This document shows, piece after piece, positions 1 to 11,160 of a DNA stretch of 64,000 bases. The translations under genes were made by a program, and so were the position numbers. The stretch comes from Mauremys mutica (lineage: Eukaryota > Chordata > Testudines > Geoemydidae). Location of the stretch: the NCBI RefSeq assembly GCF_020497125.1, contig NC_059084.1, forward strand, positions 7,591,501 to 7,655,500. Direction: 5' to 3'. The notes beneath the pieces were generated by a model. The model was not told where the DNA came from. It saw nothing but the letters and a program-made list of their open reading frames with translations, and made no database searches. Each line of letters opens with the position of its first letter. Within the stretch, counting starts at the first letter, position 1.

Positions 1-1909
1 TAAATAACATTAAGAATTCATGAGATGGTAGCCATATGGAACCGTAACACTGGTATTGCTATTGCACAATAGTCGAGTATTCATTTTTTCTAATGAATTC
101 TTTAGTCGTCGCATACATTTCTTTAGTATCAGAAATGCTGACACGACTCATCTCTGTGGTTTATTGAAACAATACAGCTCCCACTGGAGTTCAGTGCCTA
201 TACTATTGGCTTTGTTCTAATACTTTGTGGAGATGCTGGGAAGCCAAGGCTGCTGTTTCTCAAGACTGCCCTCTTCTGGCAGTTAACCTAATTTTAGTCT
301 GTTGCAATGGTGCCTTTATATAGGTCTAGGTAGCCTGCAGTTGCTGATGTTGCATTTCTTCAGAAAGAACTACAGTTCTAATGTGGTTGAGAATGATTTT
401 ATATATTTAGTCTCAGCTTCTGTAAAGTTTAACGTAGTCTAGATGTTTGCATTAATAAACTTCTGTGTGCATGAGTGAGAGAGCGGGCAAGGTGACTTAT
501 TGAATGAACTGAAAATCCTAGTAGCAACATTTTATCCAGTACTGTCTAACCATACTCTTGTTCTGTGTAATAATTAATATCTGTGCCATGCTAGCTTTCT
601 CATGGGTATAGCAATGTATGTCCTCATTCCCTAGCAAAACAATATTTCAGCATTGTTGAGTTAATTCTCTAATGTCCTCCTTTTGTGCCTTGTTAGTTGT
701 ACGATTACTGTAAATATAAAGTTTTTGACCAAACTTTGCTGATTATCCCTTCTGCTCGTTATCTTCTACCCCTGAATGCTGTACACATCCTTAGGAAAAC
801 TGTATAGTTTGCTTTTCACAGTGCCTGGATTTTTTTCCAAGCAAAATATCCAAGATTCTCCAAAGACCATGTTAGAATCCTTAAAGCTTCCAGTGCAGAC
901 CTATCCCTGTTGTATTGGTGAGCATTTCTCCAGTTCACAAAGCCAGACTACAGCACTTTTTTTTTTAATATATATATTCCCCTGGGGCTGGTTTAAATAC
1001 ATGCAGGAGTTACATTAGCCATGGATCTATACTGCTGGATTGAGAGATATTTCTGCAGTTCTTCCCTGAAAAAATATTTCATTTCTTTCTCTTTGACACT
1101 AGTCAGAACATTCTGCTCCATTGAACCCATTTAAAAACAATTAGTAACTATTTGATTCCATTTGAAATTGGGACATAAGCTGATTTACCAGCAAGCTATT
1201 GTTGTTCTTACAACTAATTAAAATGCCCAATGAATTGATCCCTGGTTGGAAACCAAAGGTCATTCCCACCCAGATGATTCAGGCAAAGTAAACCAGTTAA
1301 GAGCAGCTCAGTCCAATTTCTTTCTTGATAGATAACGACTGGGGTTTTCGCCAGGGAGCTGAGATTTTTCTATTGATGAAAATCTGCCTTTTCTGATACT
1401 CAGAGTTATCTGTCTTTCTAAACTTCCGGGCTCTTGCCAAATTCACAGGCAGCCCTGTGAATGTGCTATGTCCCACAAGAGCCGTGTATTTTAATATGAA
1501 GTGGTTTCCTTTGTCCTGGAACCAAGAGCAGCCTCCATGCTAACAAAACATATAAGACCCAATGATGCATTTGAGGAAAGGTAACTGGCAAGGTGGCCAT
1601 TCAATGTAGAATGTTTCTATGTTCGTTCCTCCCTTGATGGTGGTTCTAATTTGGGAGTGCATCTGTTGAACTAGATTTGATCTTCAGAGCCCTGTAATAT
1701 TGAATATTCCAAAAATCAAGCTCCACAGGAGATTAAAGGATAACTCCCTCACTGCCGGACCTTATTTAATGGCCATGAAGGGTTCAGATAGGGGCAATGA
1801 TCTCTTTCTCAAAGCTTCTCCCTCTTTGTGCCAGTGTATATAGGAACTGCAAGGCACTCGGGATAACTACAATGCAGAGCAGTAATTTTCTCTCCTCTGG
1901 ATGGTTTTG
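1..1909. other. Unique A+T-rich DNA, possible 3' UTR or intron
   Basis: No coding frame or recognised repeat is visible. The first 760 bases contain AATAAA-type signals on the + strand: AATAAA near 454, and AATATAAAG near 715 followed by a T-rich, G-poor stretch. These would fit the end of a long 3' UTR entering from the left, but such signals are common by chance in A+T-rich DNA. From about 760 to 1909 nothing specific is seen. The ORF at 776-1018 is low-complexity chance sequence. Confidence 0.3.
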
Positions 1910-2090
1910 GGGTTAAGGTAGTGGGCTGGGATTTGGGGAGGTCTGGGTTTATGTCCTAGGTCTGTCAGCCTTTGTGTGATCTTGGGCAAGTCACTTACTC
2001 ACTCTGTGCCTCCATCTGTAAAATGGGGATAATTGTGCTTCCCTTCCTCACAGGGATGCTCTGTAAATCCATAAATACTAAGAAGCTATT
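1910..2090 (+). repeat. MIR-type SINE
   Basis: The conserved MIR core is readable around 1980-2040: a 'cttgggcaagtcact' block, a 'ctgtgcctc' block and 'tctgtaaaatggggataat'. Upstream (1930-1975) lies the part that normally joins the tRNA-derived head to the core. It is an old, non-coding SINE copied by LINE machinery. Borders are approximate and no target duplication is seen. Confidence 0.75.
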
Positions 2091-3374
2091 CCAGTGTCAT
2101 GGGGACGGGAGCTATAACGGTACCTCCTAGACAAAGATGTTCCGGAGAAATGTTTATATTTGTTTAAAGCTCTTCCAGTATGTAACTTGGTTACCAAACT
2201 GAGCTGATCTGTGCTTCTGATCTCCGTTATACTGCAGTATATCTGGAGTAACTCCATTGATTCATATTGGAGTAACTGAGCCCAGCGTTTGCCTGCCCGT
2301 GAACAGTAGATGCTAACACAAAGAAGGCACAATGAAAGACTGGTAACATGCACAAGTGTCCCTCTTGTGCAAGAAGGCCAGACGAATACACAGCTGCACA
2401 TTAGAACTGCTCTTGGTTACCTGATATGTGAATTCCCAATGCGTTGTTTTGAAGGTCCGGGCTACTGCACAAGGCCCACTCTTGCTCCCCTAACACTGAA
2501 GTCATTGGGAGCTTTGCCATTGACTTCAGTAGGATCCTAATCCCTGGTGTAACTACTCCGCTGAAACATTGAGCTAATGGAGATCAGTGTAGGAATGGCC
2601 AACCAAGTCAGGGGTCATTTCTGCAAGCAGTGTGACAGGTATCTTCTGCCTTCAGGGACGTGGGTACCATGCGCCTTAGAACCAGATTGCATCTTACTAT
2701 GGGTCTCAGTAGAGTGAAATTGCCCCATGGCGTAACTACATTGTAGCCAATGTAACATAGTGATTTTAAAACAGCAGTATCACAATGTAGAATGATGACT
2801 TCACTTTACATCCCTCTCCTCCTCTGGAAAGCAGTGTTTTAGTACCGAACCCTTTCCCTAACTGAGTAACAAGGGGAATCCACCTTTTAACTTCAAAGAC
2901 CCACCATTTACTTTATATATTCCTGCCAGTAAATGCTTTGTTCTAAGAATGTACATGAAATACTGACAAGCCTCTGCTGATTGTGAGTACAGCTTTAAGA
3001 AGAGCACGCCAGTGATTAAACGTTATGCAGTAGCTTTGCATCCTGTCCACTTGGAGTATAATTTTATTAGGGAATTGGCAGGCACATCATCTGGCTGTTA
3101 CGATCTGATGCCTGCTCTTTCCTAGGCAGTTTGCTTTTCACTGTACATATCATAGGTAAAACGATCAGAAAGGGGAACTCTGTGATGGCTTTGAACACGG
3201 AGGACCAGGATCACTTTTAGCTTAGTGGCACCAGTTCCAGACTTCCTTTCTATTAAGGGCCTCCTGGGTAGCACCCACTTGGCACTGAAGCCAGGCTATT
3301 CTCCTTTATCATTACTTTCATTAGGACAAGATTCTCTAGAACGTGCAGAAAGTGAGGCTAAGTGGTAGGGTGGG
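2091..3374. other. Unique DNA with two short palindromic repeats
   Basis: Mostly unique. At about 2205-2285 lies a palindrome-like repeat with 'ggagtaactccattga' flanked by inverted gatc/gagcc-type arms. At 2498-2545 is a copy of the 'gaagtcattgggagctttgcc / attgacttcagt' palindrome described in the findings. No gene-like signal is seen. Confidence 0.4.
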
Positions 3375-3712
3375 TGTAGTGAGGGGCATGCTGGGCCCCT
3401 CTGGTTTCAGCCCCCGTTGCCCTCTCCAATCAGTCAGGAAGGCCTCAGCTTGATGCGACACCAGTGGTTTTTATTTACAATTTCCCCACCACCACTTTCT
3501 ACCTATGTACAGGTTTTGCAGCCAACTCGGCCCGGGCCCTCCCTTCTCTCTGGCTTCCTCCCAGCCTTTATAGCCCTGGCTAATGAGGCTGACAGGTGCT
3601 GCCCGTTACCAGGCAGACACAGGGCTATCCAACCAGCCCCAATCCAGGAGAATGGAGTGAGGCTGGAGTGGCAGGAGTGGATTAAGTGCTTCTCACTCAG
3701 CCCCCTGTCACA
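3375..3712 (-). mobile_element. Solo LTR, 338 bp, 5-bp target duplication GTGGG
   Basis: The segment begins TGTAGTGAGG and ends CCTGTCACA, so it has the TG...CA ends of a retroviral or LTR-retrotransposon LTR. It is flanked by an exact 5-bp direct repeat GTGGG (3370-3374 and 3713-3717). On the minus strand a TATA-like GGCTATAAAGG (3565-3575) precedes AATAAA (3470-3475) by about 95 bases, the promoter to polyA order expected of an LTR, so the minus strand is the likely transcribed one. No internal gag/pol sequence or second LTR adjoins it, so it is read as a solo LTR left by recombination. The family (Gypsy or ERV) cannot be told from sequence alone. The 121-residue ORF at 3417-3782 runs antisense through it and out of its end, and is not a gene. 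Confidence 0.75.
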
Positions 3713-3717
3713 GTGGG

Positions 3718-4790
3718 CTAATGCAGTGCAGCTTCTCTCATCTGGAGAACCAAGTTCGAACTGTGCCTTAGGTCACAAATAAAACAGATTTATTTTTTTA
3801 TGGTGGTGTCTAGGGTGAGAAGGAAGCAGACAATACAGAGTACAAGGGATCCTGACATACGTCCAACTCAGCAGGAGTAAAGGCTGCAGAAACGGGGCAC
3901 ATTCACACAGGTATTTTCAGTCACATGGGCCCGATAAAAGCCAGACAGCTTGCCCAGGTTTCAGCCTGTCCAAGGATAATTTCAGGAAACAGCTAAAGCA
4001 GGGTTCTGCCCAGTGGCACATGCTCACCCAACTAATCACTGAACGATTGGCAATAGGTGAGCCAGTTCTGAAAAAATGTCCCACATCCAAACCCTGGATC
4101 TGAACCTCCTCCTCGGGGGAATCTCAGCTCTAGGATTTGGAGAGGAGCCTGATGCAAAGCTGGGATCAGGAACAGAGTCCAGCCAAACTTTGGAGAAGAG
4201 GTTCACCTGTAAAATAGAAGAATCCAGTCTCATTGCGTCTCCTTCCCAGAGCTTTGCTCGTCCTATTTCTAGAACAGAATCTTTCCGGAAGGTCTGAATG
4301 TTTGAGAGAGGGATGTTTCCTATCTGGCACTTGCAGTTAATATGCAGAAATGGAAGGATAAATGCCTAAAACCTTGGGAGAGAACCTGAATTTTTCCAGA
4401 GGCAAGAGGTCTGAATAATGCTGAGATGTTTCAGATGAGCACCCAAACTGAACTGGAATTCAACCTTTAGAGAGTTGCCTGGCTCTTGTTGTTAATTGTA
4501 TTAGTGTGTGTGCTGCTATCATGCCCTATGGTGACCCACAAGGTAAAAGATAATCATCATATTAGGAATGTATGGTGAAATTCATCCTTAGGCGAGGTCT
4601 CCTGTGGGATCTCTGTGGCATCTTTTCAAGGGGAATTTCCCCACTCTCTGGGCACCACACCTAGCACCTGCAGAGAGTGCATAAAGTGCCCTAGGATGCC
4701 CTGAAAAACACTCTGCATGGGAAGCTCTGTTATTCTGGCTATATGTAGAATCCAAGGTTTTACCCATAAATTCTGTCTAAGGTACTGACA
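3718..4790. other. Unique DNA, no gene seen
   Basis: Begins with an AATAAA and T-rich patch near 3778-3800. A stretch near 4040-4330 is rich in 'ggatctgaacc'-type words, resembling words repeated near 40280-40394. No coding or RNA gene signal is seen. Confidence 0.35.
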
Positions 4791-4990
4791 GCCCCTATCA
4801 CCAGTTGCTGATTGTGTCTTTAATCCCTACAACGCCTCTCTCAGGCGGGGTTGTGCTATCTCCCCATTTTATAGCTGGGAAACTGAGTCACAGAGAGGGT
4901 AAGTGACTTATCCATGGTTAAGCAGGGACCAGCACCCTGGTCTCCCATGCACTAAACTGGTGCCCTAACCACTGGATCGTCCTTTCTCTC
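4791..4990 (-). repeat. MIR-type SINE, minus strand
   Basis: The reversed MIR core is clear: 'ccccattttatagctgggaa' then 'actgagtcacagagag' and 'gtaagtgactt' (about 4860-4910). It is followed by the reversed tRNA-like head ending in 'ccctaaccactggatcgtcc' near 4982. It looks nearly full length and is diverged. Confidence 0.75.
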
Positions 4991-5061
4991 TAGAGCCTTG
5001 ATCTTGTCCGGGGCTTCCTGTCAGTTCATTAACACAGAGCGCACCGTTAGAAGCTATAGCA

Positions 5062-5393
5062 CAGTGGTTCTCAAACTGGGGTCACCGCTTGTTCAGGGAA
5101 AGCCCCTGGCGGGCCGGACTGGTTTATTTACCTGCCTCGTCCACAGGTCTGGCCGATCATGGCTCCCATGGCTGCAGTTCGCTGCTCCGGGCCAGTGGGA
5201 GCTGCTGGAAGCGGCGTGGGCCAAGGAACATATTAGCTGCCACTTCCAGTAGCTCCCATCGGCCTGCAGCAGTGAACCGTGGCCAGTGAGAGCCGCGATC
5301 GGCCAGACCTGCAGACAGGGCAGGTAAACAAACCGGCCCTGCCCGCCAGGGGCTTTCCCTACACAAGCGGCGACCCCAGTTTGAGAAACACTG
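5062..5393. mobile_element. Non-autonomous hAT element, 332 bp, copy 1
   Basis: The left end reads CAGTGGTTCTCAAACTGGGG and the right end is its near-perfect inverse (CCCCAGTTTGAGAAACACTG). An exact 8-bp target duplication CTATAGCA lies on each side (5054-5061 and 5394-5401), the hallmark of hAT transposases. The inverted arms extend far inward ('cagggaaagcccctggcggg' against 'cccgccaggggctttccct' and beyond), so almost the whole element can fold back. There is no transposase frame; open frames seen on both strands reflect the G+C-rich palindrome. A second copy of exactly the same length lies at 33507-33838. It would have been mobilised in trans by an autonomous hAT element. Confidence 0.9.
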
Positions 5394-5401
5394 CTATAGC
5401 A

Positions 5402-7564
5402 GTTAAATCTGAAAATGCCATTCACTTAAACACATTGAGCCAGGATAATTTTGGGCCACAGCCTTTCTCAGGTTAACCTGTTTTACAAAATGGTCTGTGG
5501 CCTACAATGCTGATTTTTTTTTATTATTATTATTATTTTTATGATTGTTTGGCCCATTCTACAGCATGAAAAATCAGCTCATTGGATTTCATTTTTTCAT
5601 TTTTCATTTGATCTCATGTAGTGGTGGCGCATTGCATGCTAGGAGGGGGGAGCCCGAACACTTATATTTTCATGTTCCATAAGTGGAGCTTGCTTGGGAG
5701 TCTTTACTCCCAAAGCCAGTAGCAACGCTCACACAGCTCTGTGCTGCTGGACGTGAGGAACTGTGCAGGGAGAGGGCTTTTCATCACACGCCAGCCCCTG
5801 TTGTTTTAACACTCGGAATATAATTTCAGCATACAAGAGTTTCACCTTGAAACTGTGTCACCCCCTATTAAGGCAGAGAGGAGGACAGGTCAGTGGCCTT
5901 TTCTACACCTGGGAATAGCCTCAAATCAGCAACTGCTGTCCCTGCACCAGTGCTGACCCCTGCATTTAGACAAGGACAGGCAGGAGTTTGCATTGATTCA
6001 GCCAATCAGGGATTGCTCATTACACGGGGTAACCCTTGATTAGTTCAACTTCAGCTTTCCACTGTTCACCCAAAGGGGATAGCAGTTATGCAGATCTCTC
6101 GCCACTGAGCGCAGAACTGAAGCTACTCCCAAATATATGCCTGGCCTGTTTGGTTTCTGTGTCTCTGAGTAGATATTTTCCCAAGTGCCCTGCATCCTGC
6201 ATATACACACACCCTGCTCCTGCTGCCAACAGCCCACGCAAAGATTTCTGTATTCAAAAGGCTTGTCTGCAAGCAGCTGGAACAAGGTGAGCTGATGGCA
6301 ATCAGTAGTTTAAAGCATTGGATAACAGAGCTGAGAACAGAGCAGATCCTCTCATGTGAGCATAACTTCAGAGCTCTTGTCGCTTTGCAGCAATCACCAA
6401 GAATAAAAGACTCTTGCATCAATCCACCAAGATACACAGTCCCTTCCTCTGAACCTTTTAAAAAATTTGTTTGTTCAGGAGCTTGTAAGATCTCCACCCT
6501 TCAAAAGCCTTGTTATGCACTGAAGAGGAATTTTTTTACCCTTGGAGTGCCCTAATTATACAGAGCATTGATTTTTACAATGCATTCATGGATTGATTGT
6601 ACTGCTATGCTCCTCCCACAGGAAGCAGCTTGCACGCTAGCACTTTTTGATCTCTCCAAAGTATTCCCTAAGGTGAATCAATGGCTCTTGCATCTTTTTG
6701 TCTCTCCCTTAGCTATAAGGGAAGATGACAATGTCTTGCTGCTAAAAATGAGCTGTAAGAAAAATATCTGAATATTATTAATTTCATCAAAAAAATCTCT
6801 TAGGTACAGCAAAATATATTCTGTTAAGAAACTGTCCCCATGTAGACCCCACTAATTGTAATAACAGAAGAACCACAGGGGCTTCCATACCAATTACCTT
6901 TAATAAACTAGCCAAGATAGAGACAATGATACCGTCAGAAACAGAGTGCATAATAAAATATAAAAAAATCATTAAATGGTTTACTAAAGGTGGCGGGGAG
7001 ACAGAGGAGATTTAAGTCTTTTATGGCTTTGGCACATTTGTAAAAGAAATCTTGAATATACTGATATAAACCAGACTAAAGCCTTTAATTTATACTAAAG
7101 CAGAGGGTTCTCTTAAAGATATTAGCTCCAATTTTTAGGAAGAGTGTGCCAAGGTGGTAATGGAATAGACACAGATTCAATCTGAAGGTTTTAATTCATG
7201 TCCTAACGACTGTACATCATAATCTGAGTGACAGCATGGCTCGTTAAGCGCCTGATCCAAACCCCATTGAAGTCAATAGAAAGATTCAGGTCCTAACAGT
7301 GATGTTTCTGCAATAAGACCCAACGCAGAGGATAGCTCATAGAATTATGGATTAATCTGGGGTTAGCACAGAGATCCCTGTTGGGTCTGTATCTGCTGGC
7401 AAATACTTTATGTGGAGGTTTGATTCTGCTTTCATAAGGATACTGGAAATCAGACTTTTGTCCATTCTGTTCCTTCGTTTTAACTTAGATCTGTGGAGGG
7501 GGTTTCATTCTGGCATGTCTTTTGCAATAAGGTTTGTTGATTTCAATCTAGTCCCTGAGTTTTA
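5402..7564. other. Unique DNA, no gene seen
   Basis: Contains a short T-rich/(TTA)n patch at 5513-5541. Overlapping ORFs of 60-124 codons on both strands at 6036-6972 have no recognisable domain and no mutual codon pattern, and look like chance. A weak 'cattgaagtcaatag' palindrome fragment lies near 7262-7285. Confidence 0.35.
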
Positions 7565-7660
7565 CAATCCAGGGATCATATTTGTTCTGTTTGTACAGCA
7601 CCTAGCACAAAGGGGTCCTGATCCAGGGCTGTGTTCTTGATGTTACAAGTAATTCGGCTT
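7565..7660 (+). repeat. MIR-like SINE tail fragment
   Basis: Contains 'tttgtacagcacctagcaca' followed by 'ggggtcctgatcc', the tail seen on the fuller MIR-like copies in this window (e.g. 44758-45055, and reversed at 59241-59502). The tRNA head and core are missing, so it is a short, decayed fragment abutting the Harbinger-type element. Confidence 0.55.
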
Positions 7661-7670
7661 GGAAGACTTA

Positions 7671-7966
7671 GGGTACGTCTACACTTACCTGCTGGTTTGA
7701 CGCGGAGAGTTCGACTTTTTGGAGTTCGAACTATCGCGTCTGATTTAGACGCGATAGTTCGAACTCCGGAAGCGCCGCGGTCGACTCCGGTACTCCACCT
7801 CGGCAGAAGGAGTTGGCGGAGTCGACGGGGGAGCCGCGGAGTTCGACCCCGCCGCGTCTGGATGGGTGAGTTGTTCGAATTAGGGTACTTCGAATTCAGC
7901 TACTCTATTCACGTAGCTGAATTTGCGTACCCTAATTCGAACCCCCTTCTTAGTGTAGACCAGGCC
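7671..7966. mobile_element. PIF/Harbinger-type MITE, 296 bp, TTA target duplication
   Basis: The ends are inverted (GGGTACGTCTACACTTA... and ...TAGTGTAGACCAGGCC) and each is flanked by TTA (7668-7670, 7967-7969), the 3-bp target duplication typical of PIF/Harbinger. Inside are two strong hairpins. One is 7721-7740 against 7748-7767, a perfect 20-bp stem with a 7-base loop. The other is 7874-7941, with arms that include 'ttcgaattagggtac' and 'cgaattcagctac'. The region is much richer in CpG than its surroundings. No transposase frame is present; the ORF at 7631-7984 is read through the palindrome and is not a gene. Confidence 0.8.
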
Positions 7967-7969
7967 TTA

Positions 7970-8671
7970 GATTTGTGTCAGTGAATGTCAGTAAACATTG
8001 ACTTCACTTTACACACACAAGCTGATGAGAAAATATTTCCATCGGCAATTGAAATTTACAGAGGCAAAGTAAGAGAGGCTACATGAGAACTTAGAGTTTG
8101 ATTTAAAAATATTGACTTAGTATATTTTGACATGCAATGTTGAGCACTTGTATTTTAATGGTTATAAAGCTGTAACTTTTTGAATCTCGATGTCTACTGT
8201 CATTAATTATTGTCCTACCCACCCATTGTCTGACGCTCCTCTAATTTCCTGCAATTGTGAAAATTTAAATAGATTATATCAATGTCGATTTTTAAGCTTT
8301 CTAAGTTTTTATCTGTCAACATTATATTTAAAAACACCAAATTCAGCCAAGCCTACAAATAATAAAGGCATCAGGAACTCCCTGATGCCCAGCCTCTTCT
8401 GCTGCTGCCCCACCTCATGAAGAGAAACTCATATTTTTATTATCACAGGTGTAAACTTTCACACCTCTGTTATCAATTGTGCAGCTATGACCGGGTTTCC
8501 CTGTGATGCAATATACTACTCCCCACTATATAGGATGAAGAAAGTTATCGTTGTTCCAAAAAGGAAAATCTATATCACTTTCAAACGGTTTTTAGATTTA
8601 TTTTTAAAGGGGAAAAAGTGCAATGTTGATCTTCCGTAGCTGGTATCAAGAAGACACATGGATGTGTACGT
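7970..8671. other. Unique A+T-rich DNA
   Basis: No recognised repeat or gene. The 76-codon ORF at 8190-8420 has no recognisable domain and lies in low-complexity sequence. Confidence 0.35.
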
Positions 8672-8803
8672 GGGTGCTGGAACTAGGGGTGCTGGGGGTA
8701 ATACTGCACCCCCGGCTTGAAGTGGCTCCCATCATATACAGGATTTACAGTTTGGTTCAATGGCTCTCAGCACCGCCATTGTAGAAATTGTTCCAGCACC
8801 CCT
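8672..8803. repeat. Short MITE-like repeat with GGTGCTGGAAC inverted ends
   Basis: The left end 'gggtgctggaactaggggtg' is matched in inverse at the right by 'gttccagcacccct'. I recognise the unit, including its middle ('gagccattgaacca' in reverse), as a common reptile interspersed repeat, but cannot assign it to a superfamily. No clear target duplication was found. Confidence 0.55.
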
Positions 8804-11014
8804 GAGTATAATACAGTCAAAGGTACAGTCTAGCTTCGATTCCTCATTCACGCGCTATTGGAGTCTGAAACTGATAAAATCAACCAAAGCCCAGATTTGC
8901 CCCTGGAAGGGAGTGCTGATTCTCAAATCAGGTGAGAGCAGCATCATTCCAGCACTGATTAAAGCAAGCAGTCTGCATTTTGTTAGGCTCGTCTTCTTTA
9001 ACGGTTCGCCTGGCCCCAGGCTTCCAACATGAATGGCTGTTGTTGGCTAGGAAGATAATGCCCTTTCGTAACTTTTTGCTCCCTCATGATCTTAGCATGT
9101 TGTGTAACAGTCTTGTGATTTCTTTGCTCAGTGGTGATTGGAGGTTTTGAATGTACACTTCTCCCATTTTATCTGTGCTGACTATGAACCTGATCCGGCT
9201 CCGACTAAATTCAGTGGTAAGACTCCTATTTACTTCGGTAGGAGTTGGATCAGACCCCAAAGGTGACCCCCAAACCAAAACTGCAGATGTTGAACAGCAT
9301 GAACTTTAGAAGACCTCACCATGCAAGTATAAGCTTTGTGCATTATCTCCCTGCCTCTAGTGCTAAGGGGAGACTTTATCAATGAGGAGTGAATATCAAT
9401 ATAAAATATATTCGGGGAATGGGATCCCAAAGTTAGACTCTTGAGTCTGCATTTAGGCATCTAAAGAAAGAAGCCAGATTTGAAAGGTGTAAGAACTCGA
9501 AGTTTCCATTGGCTTCAATATCAATCTGGGAGCTTAGCTCTAGGCATCCATATTTGAAAATCTTAGCCAAGGTCCATGCCCTGAGCATCTTACAGTCTGA
9601 TTCCTTTGGGTACATGGCAGCTAATTAAAAGCTGATCAGTGGTGGAAGGCTCGGAGGTAGGCAGTCAGAATAGGCTGTGGGGGGAAGCCTGGCTTGAGGT
9701 GCTGTGGGATGCATACCTGAGCTCCCTGGAATCAAATGCAAAGGGACTCTTGGGAGCATCTGAACACAGACTAGATTCTGTGGGACTGAGCCCAAGAAGC
9801 TAGAGAACATGCAGGCTCCACATCCAAAACTGCAGCGCTCGTTATGTCTGAGGAATAGGGCCCTATGATCCTTACCTCTCAAGCCCTCGCCTTTGGGATG
9901 GCAGGATTTCTCTTTTCAGTTCTAAATAACCTAGAAAGATAGCTGATAATTGGCTGGATGTTCCAATTCATTTTTCCCTGAAAAGAAATGTCGCCTCCTG
10001 TATCAGAATAGTGCCAAATGGATAGAGTGTCACAGTGGCTCACAGTGTTGGCTCTTCCAAGTTCAATGTCACGTCTCCTGCACTAATGCCTGAGACTTCA
10101 AAGCAAGGTTAAAAAAAAAAGTCCCATATTGTGGCTTTGCAGTTGTGGATTGCTAGAAGAGGAAAGGGAGAAGGGGTCCCTCCTGCCCCATGGGGGTGGT
10201 CAGTTTATGCCCTGAACGTGAGCGGTTTACCTTTATTTCCACATGCCTTACCCAGTCCTCTGTTCTAGCCACCACACTAGGCTGTCCCCACTCTCTAATA
10301 AGGATTTTGGCCTCTTATGATTTTGGTGCCCTTTGGGCCACTCACATTATTACTTTGTAATGTAACTTAAATGCCTGCTGCCTTTGGAGCAATATCATCT
10401 GAGCACGGCTCATTGCAGGTGGATTCTATGGTCTCTGCCAAAACGTGTGGGCTTGAAATTAATCTCTGCTAATCTTGAGATTGCAATCAAACTTTCTAAC
10501 ATGGTTTTTCCCTGTCCCCTTTTCCCCCTCCCCCGTTCTGCCCCTTCTTCATTCAAAATGGAAGCCGGGACCATTCATTCTATATAGTCTCTCATGGCTC
10601 CAAATATGGTTCAGTTGTTCCCTAATTCACAGTGAGCCGTCTTCCAAAGCCTTCTCAGACTGATGATATAATAACAGCTTGCTCATTACTGCGAATATAA
10701 ATAGTTGAAGCATCCCCTGAGAATGGACGCAGCTGGTGGAACTTCACATATTAGCACCGCATTAATATTTATGGCAGCTCTGTGTAAGTATGCAAAATAT
10801 TGGCGTGCCTCCATGCAAAAGTTTACACATCTGTCATTCCTGATTCTGCCTTAATATCCTACACTGGTTAGTAAGCTGGAGTGGAGAGCTTGGGTCCCTG
10901 TCCAAACTGCAGCCAGAAGAACAGTTTACAGGGCCCTGCCAAGCCTAGTGTCTTTGGGCTTGATTCTCCTCTCACAGCAGTATAATGCCATTAAAGTCTA
11001 GGAACCTGATTCTG
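8804..11014. other. Mostly unique DNA with scattered palindromes
   Basis: A palindrome of the 'gatcc...cagtgg...actcc...gtaggagttggatc' type lies at about 9187-9258. At 9430-9590 is an inverted repeat around 'tttgaaa' and 'aggcatc' words. A T-rich/C-rich patch runs 10505-10545. A repeat-free, A+T-rich block of ordinary complexity at 10660-10810 is a possible conserved non-coding element. ORFs here (9084-9882) are chance. Confidence 0.35.
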
Positions 11015-11160
11015 ATCCTGTTTAGGCCCCAATCCTGCAAAGCACTTATGCATATGAGCAGTCCCATTGAATGTATTTCTCCACAGGCTGTGGCCATTTA
11101 ATTGAAGTGTCATAATTCAAGTTAAGCACATGCTTAATGCTGTGCAGGATCAGGGCATTA
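11015..11160. repeat. Palindromic repeat, 'cctgcaaagcacttatgca' type
   Basis: The left arm 'aatcctgcaaagcacttatg' is mirrored by the right arm 'agcacatgcttaatgctgtg' then 'caggatcagggc', with 'gagcagtcccattgaatg' in the middle. The same unit recurs near 13632, 37279, 38225, 47118 and 47222. It is non-coding and of unknown superfamily. Confidence 0.55.

Noticed and set aside
3417..3782. 121-codon ORF on +
   Set aside because: It runs antisense through a solo LTR and on past its border; no recognisable domain.
7631..7984. 117-codon Arg-rich ORF on +
   Set aside because: It reads through the CpG-rich Harbinger-type hairpins and has no domain.
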